Positions 8,772-19,998 of a DNA stretch of 39,390 bases are shown in pieces (position 1 is the stretch's first letter; each line of letters opens with the position of its first letter). Under the pieces are notes generated by a model. The model saw nothing but the letters and a program-made list of their open reading frames with translations, had not been told where the DNA came from and made no database searches. Position numbers and translations under genes: made by a program. The DNA lies in assembly GCA_964563495.1 (NCBI GenBank), contig CAZLYK010000042.1:1-39390 (forward strand), given 5' to 3'. Origin of the DNA: CAZLYK01 sp964563495. Its GTDB lineage: Bacteria; Acidobacteriota; Blastocatellia; RBC074.

Positions 8772-10268
8772 TCTATGTAGAACGACGATTCTGCCGGGAC
8801 CATAGGGACGCCAGCGTTTGGCGAAGGTTTGATAAGGTGAGTTGATGAAGATGGTCAGGACCGGAACGCCGAGCGCCGCGGCGATGTGCTGACCGGCCGA
8901 GTCATATCCAATGTATTGATCGCTCTCGGCGATGAGCGAGGCGAAAGCTCCGATCCCGCCGTCCCAGGTCAGGACATGAGCGACGATTTTTTCCTGCCGG
9001 AGGACCTCGGCCGCGTTCTGTTGATTGACTTCGATCACGTGATAGCCCTGTGCGCGAACTGTCTTGACGATCCGGTCGATCTGTTGGCGTTCGCCCGCGC
9101 TTGCGCCTTTATCCAGAATCAGAGTGGCGTCTTTGAGCAGGCGCTCAGTCAGGGCTGTTTCAAATTCATCCGAGACCCGTTTGGAGTCGTTCCCGCCGAC
9201 GCCGAAGCTGACTGTGATCAGCCGGCGCCTGCCCGCCCGGCTCAGCCTTTCAACGATTGCCCGCCCGAATTGCCTGTCGCTGAGGGGGAGGGCGATGAAT
9301 GGATACACCGGCGTCAAACTGCCGGTGATCCGGCCGATCCAGTGAGAGGCGAGAAACCCCAAACTGCCGTGGTTGAGAAGCGCCTCTCGGGAAGCCACCT
9401 CGATCGCCTCGCCTAGCTGATAGCTCCTGCTCTCGAAAAATAGATAATTGTCCTCGTTCCTGAGCAGCGGCAGCAGCCCGAGCTGGGTCAGTCGCGAGTC
9501 GGGATCGATCAGCAGGAATTCCTCGGGCTCAAGACCGTGCAGTTCCTCGTCTACCGCCTCGACCAGAGAAAGCCATGCCTGCAGTCGCGACAGCAGCCGG
9601 CCGCCGCGCTGGTAGGCGATCTCGCGAACGCTGATGCGTGGGTCCCCCCCGAACAGATCTTTCAATTTCCCCGAGCCGAGCAGGACGAATTCGGCGGCAG
9701 GGAGGGCAGCACGAAGTTTGGCGATGATAACGCTGGTGACGGCGACGTCTGCTCCAATCGTGACCCGCGAAAGGAGCAGGACTTTTTTGACCGATTGAGG
9801 GGAATCAAGGCGCGGGATCCCCCGTTTTTGCAGTCGTGATCTGCGCGCGAGCAGGTCTCTTTCATGGCTTAATCCCAGACCCCGCAGGGCCTTGTCAAGA
9901 CTGCGTCCCTCCGGCAGACGCCGGCAATAATCTATCACCTGGGCGAAGATGCGGTCATAGATCGCGCACGCGGCGGGCTCAAAAGAATCGTTTAACCGTT
10001 CGACCAGGCCGGGGAAGAGCGCCAAGACGCCGGCGCCTGCGATTTCTGGATCTGCCGCAGTAGCTATCTGACAGATCAGGGTGACCGCCTCCCTGGGATA
10101 ATCCACGCCATTTTGAAACCGGTTGAAGATCAGATCGGCGGCCCGCTGAGCCAACTCCGCGGCCGTGGCCGCGTTCAATCTTCCGCCATCCCTCAGATTT
10201 TGATACTCATCCAGCAGACGCGAAAAAGCTTCTGTCGCCGGTGACGGCTTTTCTGTATGATTTGTCAT
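8757..10268 (-). CDS. Glycosyltransferase family 9-like protein (heptosyltransferase fold)
   Basis: A 503-residue cytoplasmic protein. Residues about 1-155 are a helical N-terminal extension not found in ordinary heptosyltransferases. From about 159 the GT-B fold of family 9 begins with KKVLLLSRVTIGADVAVTSV, then FVLLGSGKLKDLFGGDPRI. The C-terminal donor domain has ITVSFGVGGNDSKRVSD, LILDKGASAGERQQID, LTWDGGIGAFASLIAESDQYIGYDS, and GQHIAAALGVPVLTIF as in ADP-heptose transferases. The sugar and acceptor are unknown, and no LPS core genes are adjacent. The last codons (NRQD) and the TGA stop are supplied by the inverted repeat at 8685-8771. The ATG at 10268 has no strong Shine-Dalgarno sequence. 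Confidence 0.8.
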   Translation of the reverse strand: MTNHTEKPSPATEAFSRLLDEYQNLRDGGRLNAATAAELAQRAADLIFNRFQNGVDYPREAVTLICQIATAADPEIAGAGVLALFPGLVERLNDSFEPAACAIYDRIFAQVIDYCRRLPEGRSLDKALRGLGLSHERDLLARRSRLQKRGIPRLDSPQSVKKVLLLSRVTIGADVAVTSVIIAKLRAALPAAEFVLLGSGKLKDLFGGDPRISVREIAYQRGGRLLSRLQAWLSLVEAVDEELHGLEPEEFLLIDPDSRLTQLGLLPLLRNEDNYLFFESRSYQLGEAIEVASREALLNHGSLGFLASHWIGRITGSLTPVYPFIALPLSDRQFGRAIVERLSRAGRRRLITVSFGVGGNDSKRVSDEFETALTERLLKDATLILDKGASAGERQQIDRIVKTVRAQGYHVIEVNQQNAAEVLRQEKIVAHVLTWDGGIGAFASLIAESDQYIGYDSAGQHIAAALGVPVLTIFINSPYQTFAKRWRPYGPGRIVVLHRNRQD

Positions 10269-10354
10269 GACCCGGACGGGAAATATAGCACCTGAGCGGG
10301 AAAAATGCTGTAAACACGCGATTTTCTGCCTGATCAGCCGGTTTGAACAGAAAC

Positions 10355-10383
10355 TTGACAGCCCCTGACGCCATTGTTAGACT
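10355..10383 (+). promoter_or_regulatory. Sigma70-type promoter, probably for icd-mdh
   Basis: A perfect TTGACA at 10355-10360, a 17-bp spacer, and TAGACT (four of six) at 10378-10383. It points toward icd, which starts about 190 bp downstream. Confidence 0.6.
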
Positions 10384-10489
10384 GCCAGCCCTTCGGCGTT
10401 TGGACCTAAAAGCCCGGCGTTGATCAGTAAAATGTCGAACAATCGTTTTACATCCCCTGTCTGAAAATTTGCTTGTTGAAATAATCAAG

Positions 10490-10506
10490 GATTCGACTAT
10501 CGAATC
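10490..10506. promoter_or_regulatory. Small palindrome in the icd leader
   Basis: GATTCGA-CTA-TCGAATC is a perfect 7-bp inverted repeat about 75 bp before the icd start. It could be an operator half-site pair or a small RNA hairpin. A weak promoter-like TTGAAA (10477-10482) with TATCGA (10499-10504) overlaps it, so binding here could affect a second start. Confidence 0.35.
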
Positions 10507-10580
10507 ATTAACGGATTGAGTAGATCCAATCTATTTCCCGGATGTTGGGTCTATTTGACTAAATCAGGAGATCTGTTCTT

Positions 10581-11822
<1,242 letters not shown>

Positions 11823-11832
11823 AAGGGGATCT

Positions 11833-12762
11833 ATGGCTCGAAAGAAAATTACCGTCGTTGGTGCGGGAAATGTCGGCGCGACAGCGGCGCACTGGCTTGT
11901 CTCAAAGGAGCTCGGCGACGTCGTTCTACTCGACATCGTTGAGGGGATGCCGCAGGGCAAGGCCCTGGATCTGGCTGAAGCCGGGCCGGTCGAAGGCTAT
12001 GACTGCCGTCTGGTCGGCACCAACAACTACAAGGATACCGCCAATTCCGACATTGTCGTAATCACTTCGGGAATCGCGCGCAAACCCGGCATGAGCCGCG
12101 ATGACCTGCTCAATACCAACGCCGGGATCGTCGGCAGCGTGACGGACGAGGTTGCCAGGACCTCTCCGAACGCGATCATCATCGTCGTCTCGAATCCGCT
12201 CGACGCCATGGCCCAGGTGGCGTTCAAGCGTTCCGGTTTCCCAAAGCATCGCGTCATCGGCATGGCCGGCATCCTCGATTCAGCGCGCATGCGGACCTTC
12301 CTGGCTGAGGCCCTCGATGTTTCGGTCGAGAACGTGACCGCCTTTGTCCTGGGCGGTCATGGAGATACTATGGTTCCGCTCGTCCGTTACTCGACCTGCG
12401 CCGGCATCCCCGTGGCCGAACTGATACCGAAAGAGAAGCTCGATCAGATCGTCAAACGGACGGCCAACGGCGGCGCCGAGATCGTCAACCTGCTCAAGAC
12501 CGGCTCTGCCTATTACGCGCCCTCGTCGGCGACGGTCGAGATGGTCGAAGCGATCGTCAAGGATAAGAAGAAGATCCTGCCCTGCGCCGTTTATCTCGAA
12601 GGCGAGTACGGCATCAACGGGCTGTTTGTCGGCGTGCCGGTCAAGCTCGGCGCCAATGGTGTCGAAGAGATTATCCAGATCAACCTGACGGCGGAAGAGC
12701 GAGCCGCTCTGCAGAAATCGGCCGCCGCCGTTCAGGAGCTGGTCAATATTCTCAAGATCTGA
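11833..12762 (+). CDS. mdh: Malate dehydrogenase (LDH-like class)
   Basis: Oxidises malate to oxaloacetate with NAD. The 309 residues are of the LDH-like MDH type. Motifs seen: the Rossmann start ITVVGAGNVGATAAHWL; the acidic strand end VVLLDIVEGMPQGKALDL (Asp points to NAD); the substrate loop GIARKPGMSRDDLL, with Arg pairs that select malate over lactate; VVSNPLDAMA; GMAGILDSARMRTF; and the catalytic histidine in GGHGDTMVPLVRYS. The ATG at 11833 is preferred to the earlier in-frame ATG at 11809, which lies inside icd, because GAAAGGGGAT ends just before it. A perfect 35-bp inverted repeat follows 8 bp after the stop and could end the icd-mdh message. Confidence 0.96.
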   Translation: MARKKITVVGAGNVGATAAHWLVSKELGDVVLLDIVEGMPQGKALDLAEAGPVEGYDCRLVGTNNYKDTANSDIVVITSGIARKPGMSRDDLLNTNAGIVGSVTDEVARTSPNAIIIVVSNPLDAMAQVAFKRSGFPKHRVIGMAGILDSARMRTFLAEALDVSVENVTAFVLGGHGDTMVPLVRYSTCAGIPVAELIPKEKLDQIVKRTANGGAEIVNLLKTGSAYYAPSSATVEMVEAIVKDKKKILPCAVYLEGEYGINGLFVGVPVKLGANGVEEIIQINLTAEERAALQKSAAAVQELVNILKI

Positions 12763-12770
12763 TCGATTGA

Positions 12771-12858
12771 AAAATAGACAGGATCGACAGGATTTTTGCA
12801 GGATTGAACAAGATATCTGGTCGAATCCTGCAAAAATCCTGTCGATCCTGTCTATTTT
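12771..12858. repeat. Perfect 35-bp inverted repeat between mdh and greA
   Basis: Arms 12771-12805 and 12824-12858 are exact reverse complements around an 18-nt centre. The left arm starts AAAATAGACAGGATCGACAG and continues with GGATTTTTGCAGGATT. It begins 8 bp after the mdh stop and ends 28 bp before greA. As RNA it would make a long hairpin able to separate the two transcripts, although no T-tract follows. Confidence 0.95.
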
Positions 12859-12886
12859 CATCTGATTGCTGAAAGGATTGTGTGCT

Positions 12887-13369
12887 GTGAGTGAACAGAA
12901 AGAGTTGACGGGGAAGGAAAAAATTCTGGTTGAGTTGAAGGCGCTCGAATACGAGCTGACGGTCGAGTTGCCGAAGGCGCTGCGGACCGCGGCGGCGCTC
13001 GGGGATCTGTCGGAAAATTCCGAATACAAGTACGCGCGCGAGCGACAGGATTACGTCCGCGCTCGCGTCCGCCAATTGCAGCAGCAACTGGCCAAGCTAT
13101 CGAGCATCGATCTCAGCAAACTTCCGCGCGATCGCGCCTCGTACGGTTCGACGCTCCTCCTCCGCGATATCGATCGTGGGAGCGAGATCACCTATCGTCT
13201 GGTCACTCCGGAGGAAGCCGATTATGAGCAGGGCCTGATCTCGACCTCTTCGCCGATCGGAAAAAGCCTGCTCAACAAAGAAGAAGGGGATTCGGTCAAG
13301 GTCCAGACCCCGAACGGTCCACGATCATTTGAAATTATCAAGCTGACGACGATTCACGATGAGGAATGA
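12887..13369 (+). CDS. greA: Transcription elongation factor GreA
   Basis: GreA enters the RNA polymerase secondary channel and stimulates cleavage of backtracked RNA. The 160 residues match the usual 158. The N-terminal coiled coil has GDLSENSEYKYARERQ, with the Asp and Glu of the tip loop that help hold the catalytic metal. The C-terminal FKBP-like domain has TYRLVTPEEADYEQGLIS, SPIGKSLLNKEEGD and VQTPNGPRSFEI. The start is GTG at 12887 with AAAGGA at 12872-12877; the in-frame TTG at 12866 is less likely. Its stop overlaps a possible ATG of the next frame (ATGA at 13366), but the next gene probably starts later. Confidence 0.95.
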   Translation: MSEQKELTGKEKILVELKALEYELTVELPKALRTAAALGDLSENSEYKYARERQDYVRARVRQLQQQLAKLSSIDLSKLPRDRASYGSTLLLRDIDRGSEITYRLVTPEEADYEQGLISTSSPIGKSLLNKEEGDSVKVQTPNGPRSFEIIKLTTIHDEE

Positions 13370-13449
13370 CGGCGCCGTCCGCCCAAGTTGAAAGCCCTCA
13401 GTCTTGGTGTTACACTCGCAACCTTAATAATAACTGGAGGTTAGTGTAT

Positions 13450-13782
13450 TTGTCTTTGGGACCGGGCGCGAATATGGTGTTCAAGCGGCTGCTGATGGTG
13501 GCGCTTTTGCTGAGCGTTTTTGGCCTGAGCGCATTTGGAGTGATGTATTTCGCCCTTCGCGGGCGCACAGTCGATGTACCGAATGTGACCGGCAAGTCGG
13601 AAGCGGAGGCATTTAGCGAATTGGAAGATTTGGGGTTGAGGATGGAGATCAAGAGTCGTGGATATAATCCGCAAGCGCCTGCCAATGCGGTGACCGACCA
13701 ATATCCCAAGCCCGGGACGACGGTCAAGACCGGGCAGATTGTCCGCGTCAGCCTGAGCCTGGGCGCGGGTAAACAGAATTAA
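13450..13782 (+). CDS. Membrane-anchored single PASTA-domain protein
   Basis: A 111-residue protein with one membrane segment near the N-terminus (RLLMVALLLSVFGLSAFGVM) and a single PASTA domain outside. The PASTA signature is VDVPNVTGKSEAEAFSELED, then LGLRMEIK, followed by ITDQ-like VTDQYPKPGTTVKTGQIVRV. PASTA domains bind peptidoglycan or beta-lactams and usually sit on Ser/Thr kinases or PBPs; here there is no kinase. The frame is open from 13366, overlapping the greA stop. A TTG at 13450 is preferred because GGAGG at 13436-13440 lies 9 nt before it; ATG at 13474 is an alternative. The membrane segment comes out the same in each case. Confidence 0.75.
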   Translation: MSLGPGANMVFKRLLMVALLLSVFGLSAFGVMYFALRGRTVDVPNVTGKSEAEAFSELEDLGLRMEIKSRGYNPQAPANAVTDQYPKPGTTVKTGQIVRVSLSLGAGKQN

Positions 13783-13820
13783 TGAGGAGTCGCACCGTCC
13801 ACCCGCGTCCTGCGCGCCTG

Positions 13821-13892
13821 GCTTCGACCAAGAGCCGATTGTTTGAAAAATGGCGCGCGGTCAGCGCGGCGCGCCCTCAGGCTTTTGAGGAG
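13821..13892 (+). repeat. Duplicated spacer element, copy A (upstream of rpe)
   Basis: A 72-bp stretch similar to 14652-14721. The shared core is GCTTCG(A/G)CCAA(A/G)AGC, then GAT, GTTTGAAAAA, a GC-rich variable hairpin part, and TTTTGAGGAG at the right end. This copy lies between the PASTA gene and rpe. Its terminal GAGGAG is too far (about 50 nt) from the rpe ATG to serve as ribosome binding site. Confidence 0.7.
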
Positions 13893-13941
13893 CAAGTTTA
13901 CCGACCTGGAACGTTCTTAGGCGGGTTGGCCGGTCAGATCA

Positions 13942-14622
13942 ATGGTTGAGATTGCGCCTTCAATTTTGTCCGCGGATTTTACCCGGCTGGGTGAGCAGAT
14001 CGCCGTGGTCGAAAGCGCGGGGGCTTCGTATATTCATGTCGACGTCATGGACGGCCATTTCGTTCCGAACCTGACGGTCGGGCCGTTTATCGTCGACTGG
14101 GTGCGCAAGGCCACGAGGTTGCCGATCGACGCGCATTTGATGATTGAGGATCCGGATCAGTTCATCGGCGCGTTTGCCGGATCCGGTGCGAAGATGATCT
14201 CGGTGCATCCGGAAGCGACCTACCACCTTGATCGGACGATCAGTTATATCAAGCAGGCAGGATGCAGGGCAGGAGTGGCGCTCAACCCGGCGACGCCGCT
14301 CGCGCTGATCGAAGAAGTGCTCAATCAGATCGACTACGTTTTAGTCATGTCGGTCAACCCCGGGTTTGGCGGGCAGAAGTTTATTTCATCCTCGATCGAT
14401 AAGCTGCGCCGTTTACGGGAAATGATATCATTACGAGGGGCGCAGGTCCGGATCGAGATCGACGGCGGCATAGGACCGGACAACGCAGCGGGGGTAGTGG
14501 CCGCGGGAGCCGAGATTCTGGTCGCCGGCTCGGCGATCTTCGGAGCGCCTGATCCGGCGGCGGCTTTACGCCGAATGATAGAGGCTGCGAGTGTTGAGTC
14601 TCATCGAGGAGCGATGGTTTAG
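13942..14622 (+). CDS. rpe: Ribulose-phosphate 3-epimerase
   Basis: Interconverts ribulose-5-phosphate and xylulose-5-phosphate in the pentose phosphate pathway. A 226-residue TIM barrel of normal size. Motifs: IAPSILSADFTRLGEQI at the N-terminus, the metal and catalytic region YIHVDVMDGHFVPNLTVGP, AHLMIEDPDQFI, ISVHPEA, LVMSVNPGFGGQKF, the catalytic Asp in IEIDGGIGPDNAAGVVAAGA, and the phosphate-binding VAGSAIFG. The ATG at 13942 has no clear Shine-Dalgarno sequence. The same short spacer element lies on both sides of this gene, so rpe may have moved or been duplicated together with it, or the spacer may be a small mobile repeat. Confidence 0.96.
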   Translation: MVEIAPSILSADFTRLGEQIAVVESAGASYIHVDVMDGHFVPNLTVGPFIVDWVRKATRLPIDAHLMIEDPDQFIGAFAGSGAKMISVHPEATYHLDRTISYIKQAGCRAGVALNPATPLALIEEVLNQIDYVLVMSVNPGFGGQKFISSSIDKLRRLREMISLRGAQVRIEIDGGIGPDNAAGVVAAGAEILVAGSAIFGAPDPAAALRRMIEAASVESHRGAMV

Positions 14623-14651
14623 CCCGGGAACGCGCGCCTCCGGCGCGCCGA

Positions 14652-14721
14652 GCTTCGGCCAAAAGCAGATCGTTTGAAAAACAGCACGCCGGAGGCGTGC
14701 GTACCCAGGGTTTTTGAGGAG
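14652..14721 (+). repeat. Duplicated spacer element, copy B (upstream of bamD)
   Basis: Second copy of the element at 13821-13892, here with the variable part forming a GC-rich hairpin (GCACGCC / GGCGTGC, 14685-14700). The right end, TTTTTGAGGAG, supplies the bamD ribosome binding site, seven bases before its ATG at 14729. Confidence 0.7.
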
Positions 14722-14728
14722 TCGCAAG

Positions 14729-15937
14729 ATGAAATTGAGAAGTAGAGTCACTCCATTATTGATGCTTTTGCTCATTTTTGTCCTGGTCCTGGCGGGTTGC
14801 GGCCCCAAGGACAAGGTCAAGAATGAAAACGCCCCGATCCCCGGGCGCGACAAAGAGCTCTACGAGCAGGCATACAAGAAGGCCAAAAAAGGGCGGTACG
14901 ATGAAGCGCGCCTGCTCTACAACGTAGTGATTACGACCTATCCGGACAGCGAATTCCTGCCGCTCGCGAAACTGGCGATCGCCGATTCATTCTACCTCGA
15001 AGGAGGTACGGGCAATCTCGAACAGGCGATCGGCGGTTACAAGGATTTCGCCCAGTACTTTCCCACGCATCCCAAGGTCTGCGACGTCAAACACAAGATC
15101 GCCCACGCCCTCATGCGTCAGATGGGCGCCTATAACCGCGACGCTTCGAAGGCGAAGCAGGCTGAGTTTCAGCTCAAAGCCGCGCTGCAGAGCTGTCAGA
15201 ACTCGGCGGTCAGACCGGCGATCGAGAGTGATCTGAAGGATGTCCAGCAGGTGCTCGGCCTGCACGAACTGGATATCGCGCGTTTCTACATCAACAACCG
15301 CCAGGCTTACAAATCGAGCGAGAGTCGTTTGCGCGACATCATCAATCAATACCCGTTCTTCAGCTACTATGACGAAACGCTCTACCTGCTCGGGGTTTCA
15401 TTGATCGAGCAGGAGCAGCCGGAAGAGGCGACGGAGTATTTCTCACGCCTGGTGCGTGACTACCCGAACAGCGAGTTTGCCAAGAAGGGCAAGGACTACC
15501 TGGAGAAGATGGGCAAGCCAATTCCGGAGCCGTCGCATAACAATCCGGCTCCGGAGCGTCCGGGCTTTGTCGGGAAGTTCGGTCTGATTCTGGGGTACAA
15601 CGGTCTTGATATTTCCAGAGACGGGGTCCTGTTGAGCAAGGAAGGAGACGTCAAGGAAGAGGTCAAGGATTCAATGAAACCGTCCGAAGCCAGTGGAGCC
15701 ACCGGAACAAAAACAATCCGCGCGAGCACCAGGGTGAATCTGGATAATTCGACTCTCAATCAGCCGGCACCGGTTGAGGGGCAGCGCGCCGCGTCCCCGG
15801 CCTCTCCGGCAGCCGCGACCAGCTCGGGTGGGGAGGTCAAGCCGACCGAGCCTAAAGAAACCAAGAAGTCCGAGGAGAAGAGCAAGAAAGAAAAGGATCC
15901 CAAGAAGAAAAAAGGAGTTTTGGGGATCTTCCGGTGA
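14729..15937 (+). CDS. bamD: Outer-membrane assembly lipoprotein BamD family
   Basis: BamD is the essential TPR lipoprotein of the BAM complex that inserts beta-barrel proteins into the outer membrane. The start ATG at 14729 has GAGGAG just upstream, and the protein has 402 residues. A lipoprotein signal ends in the lipobox LAGC with Cys24. TPR-like helices follow at about 40-270, including EQAYKKAKKGRYDEARLLYN, TTYPDSEFLPLAKLAIADS, YFPTHPKVCDVKHKIAHAL and FSRLVRDYPNSEFAKKGKDY. It is longer than E. coli BamD (245) because of a C-terminal tail rich in Ala, Pro, Lys and Glu, ending KKKKGVLGIFR. It ends 19 bp before the receiver-domain gene and is probably cotranscribed with it. Annotation as YfiO/BamD-like is safe, but the tail function is unknown. 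Confidence 0.88.
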   Translation: MKLRSRVTPLLMLLLIFVLVLAGCGPKDKVKNENAPIPGRDKELYEQAYKKAKKGRYDEARLLYNVVITTYPDSEFLPLAKLAIADSFYLEGGTGNLEQAIGGYKDFAQYFPTHPKVCDVKHKIAHALMRQMGAYNRDASKAKQAEFQLKAALQSCQNSAVRPAIESDLKDVQQVLGLHELDIARFYINNRQAYKSSESRLRDIINQYPFFSYYDETLYLLGVSLIEQEQPEEATEYFSRLVRDYPNSEFAKKGKDYLEKMGKPIPEPSHNNPAPERPGFVGKFGLILGYNGLDISRDGVLLSKEGDVKEEVKDSMKPSEASGATGTKTIRASTRVNLDNSTLNQPAPVEGQRAASPASPAAATSSGGEVKPTEPKETKKSEEKSKKEKDPKKKKGVLGIFR

Positions 15938-15956
15938 GCCAATTGAGGAGATTCGT

Positions 15957-16784
15957 GTGGGCTACAAAATACTGCTTGCCGACGACAGCGTAACGGTACA
16001 GAAGATCATCACGCTGACTTTTTCAGACGAAGGCGTCGATGTCCTGGCGGTCAACAACGGCGATGAAGCCATCACCCGGCTACAATATATGCGCCCGGCG
16101 TTGATCATGGCCGACGTCTCGATTCCCGGCAAGAATGGCTATGAGATTTGCGAGTTCGTCAAGACTCATCCCGAGATGAAGAACACGCCGGTCATTTTGC
16201 TCGTCCCCGCATTTGAGCCATTCGACGAAGCTCGAGCCCGGCGAATCGGCGCCGATCATTACCTGACCAAACCGTTCCAATCGATCCGCACTTTGATCTC
16301 GACGGTTAAGAACCTGATTGAGCCGGGGAGCAGTGTCGCGCCGGCGTTTGTCGGCGGACAGGCGAAAGCTGCGAATGGAGCTGAGCCTCTAGCGGCTGCC
16401 CAGGCAGGGATTGATGATTCGGACCATGTCCTGGATCTGGATGATGTTTTGTCTGATCTATGGGCGCCGCCGGGACAAGCGGAAGCCGTTAAAGCCGACG
16501 TTCCGGAACCGGTCGAGCCGGCCGCTGCGGCCGAGCCGGGCAGCGCGGGCGAGGCTTCGCCGGCCGAGGTTCAAACCGTCTCGCCGGTCATTCCCCAGAG
16601 CGTAATCGATCAGATCGTCGACCGGGTTGTGGCTCAGTTGACGGAGCAGCTATCCGGGAGGCTGGTTCAGGATCTGGCGCCGGTGGTAGCCTCTGAGGTC
16701 GACCGGATCACCAGGGAGCGGCAATTGATGGAAAAAGTAACCTACCTTGAACCGGAACCACTGCTGGAGTTGGACGAAGTTTAA
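15957..16784 (+). CDS. CheY-like receiver protein with long variable C-terminus
   Basis: A 276-residue protein. GTG at 15957 is chosen because GAGGAG (15945-15950) lies 6 bp before it; the frame is open further upstream only inside bamD. Receiver domain, residues 1-121: acidic pair Asp9-Asp10 (ILLADDSVTVQK), phospho-acceptor Asp53 in IMADVSIPGKNGYEI, and Lys105 in YLTKPF. The position normally occupied by Thr or Ser before the conserved Ala is Val83 in VILLVPAFEPFDEA. This is seen in related receivers from Acidobacteriota and myxobacteria and could alter the phosphorylation switch. Residues about 130-215 are Ala/Pro/Glu-rich linker. A short amphipathic region near 218-260 (SVIDQIVDRVVAQLTEQLSG) may dimerise. 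No DNA-binding domain or kinase is seen; output is unknown. Confidence 0.85.
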   Translation: MGYKILLADDSVTVQKIITLTFSDEGVDVLAVNNGDEAITRLQYMRPALIMADVSIPGKNGYEICEFVKTHPEMKNTPVILLVPAFEPFDEARARRIGADHYLTKPFQSIRTLISTVKNLIEPGSSVAPAFVGGQAKAANGAEPLAAAQAGIDDSDHVLDLDDVLSDLWAPPGQAEAVKADVPEPVEPAAAAEPGSAGEASPAEVQTVSPVIPQSVIDQIVDRVVAQLTEQLSGRLVQDLAPVVASEVDRITRERQLMEKVTYLEPEPLLELDEV

Positions 16785-16945
16785 CCCGAGCCTCAGCGAT
16801 CTTCCTGCCTCAAAACTGCCGAATATCGACCAACACTTGTTGCGGAGCGGTTGTTATTTCCCGACCGTTTGGCGATACTTCGGCGATGATCGGCTGTCCC
16901 CCCGAAAGATCACGCACGAGAGTTTGATTGAAGACAGAAAGTGTC

Positions 16946-19732
<2,787 letters not shown>

Positions 19733-19788
19733 ATCGGACCAGACAACATTGAGACACTGGTTGCGTGAGCCCCCGAAGGGCAATGGCA

Positions 19789-19843
19789 TTGAATTAAGGA
19801 CGAATGTTAGGCAGAGAAATTGTTTCTCCAGAATTGACGGATC
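19789..19843 (+). repeat. 55-bp direct repeat, left copy
   Basis: Identical to 19944-19998 over exactly 55 bp, starting TTGAATTAAGGACGAATGTT and ending GACGGATC directly at the N run. This copy may be an assembly overlap rather than a real second copy. Confidence 0.9.
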
Positions 19844-19943
19844 NNNNNNNNNNNNNNNNNNNNNNNNNNNNNNNNNNNNNNNNNNNNNNNNNNNNNNNNN
19901 NNNNNNNNNNNNNNNNNNNNNNNNNNNNNNNNNNNNNNNNNNN
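19844..19943. other. Assembly gap (100 N)
   Basis: Exactly 100 unknown bases, a standard scaffold placeholder, so the true distance is not known. The flanks repeat each other over 55 bp. Confidence 0.99.
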
Positions 19944-19998
19944 TTGAATTAAGGACGAATGTTAGGCAGAGAAATTGTTTCTCCAGAATTGACGGATC
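19944..19998 (+). repeat. 55-bp direct repeat, right copy
   Basis: Identical to the sequence that ends at the left side of the gap. It starts immediately after the last N and continues with CAGTTGCCCCGAAGGGGC. Confidence 0.9.

Larger units (their letters stand above)
10269..10580. other. Intergenic promoter region upstream of icd
   Basis: A 312-bp divergent spacer between the GT9-like gene and icd. It holds a good sigma70-like promoter at 10355-10383, a 17-bp palindrome at 10490-10506, and the icd ribosome binding site (AGGAG near 10566-10570). The predicted icd leader would be about 190 nt, long for a housekeeping gene. I saw no recognised riboswitch or small gene. Confidence 0.55.

Noticed and set aside
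16785..16945. T-box or riboswitch before valS
   Set aside because: No T-box sequence (UGGN bulge partner) or antiterminator pairing could be found by eye; T-boxes are also mostly a Firmicutes feature.
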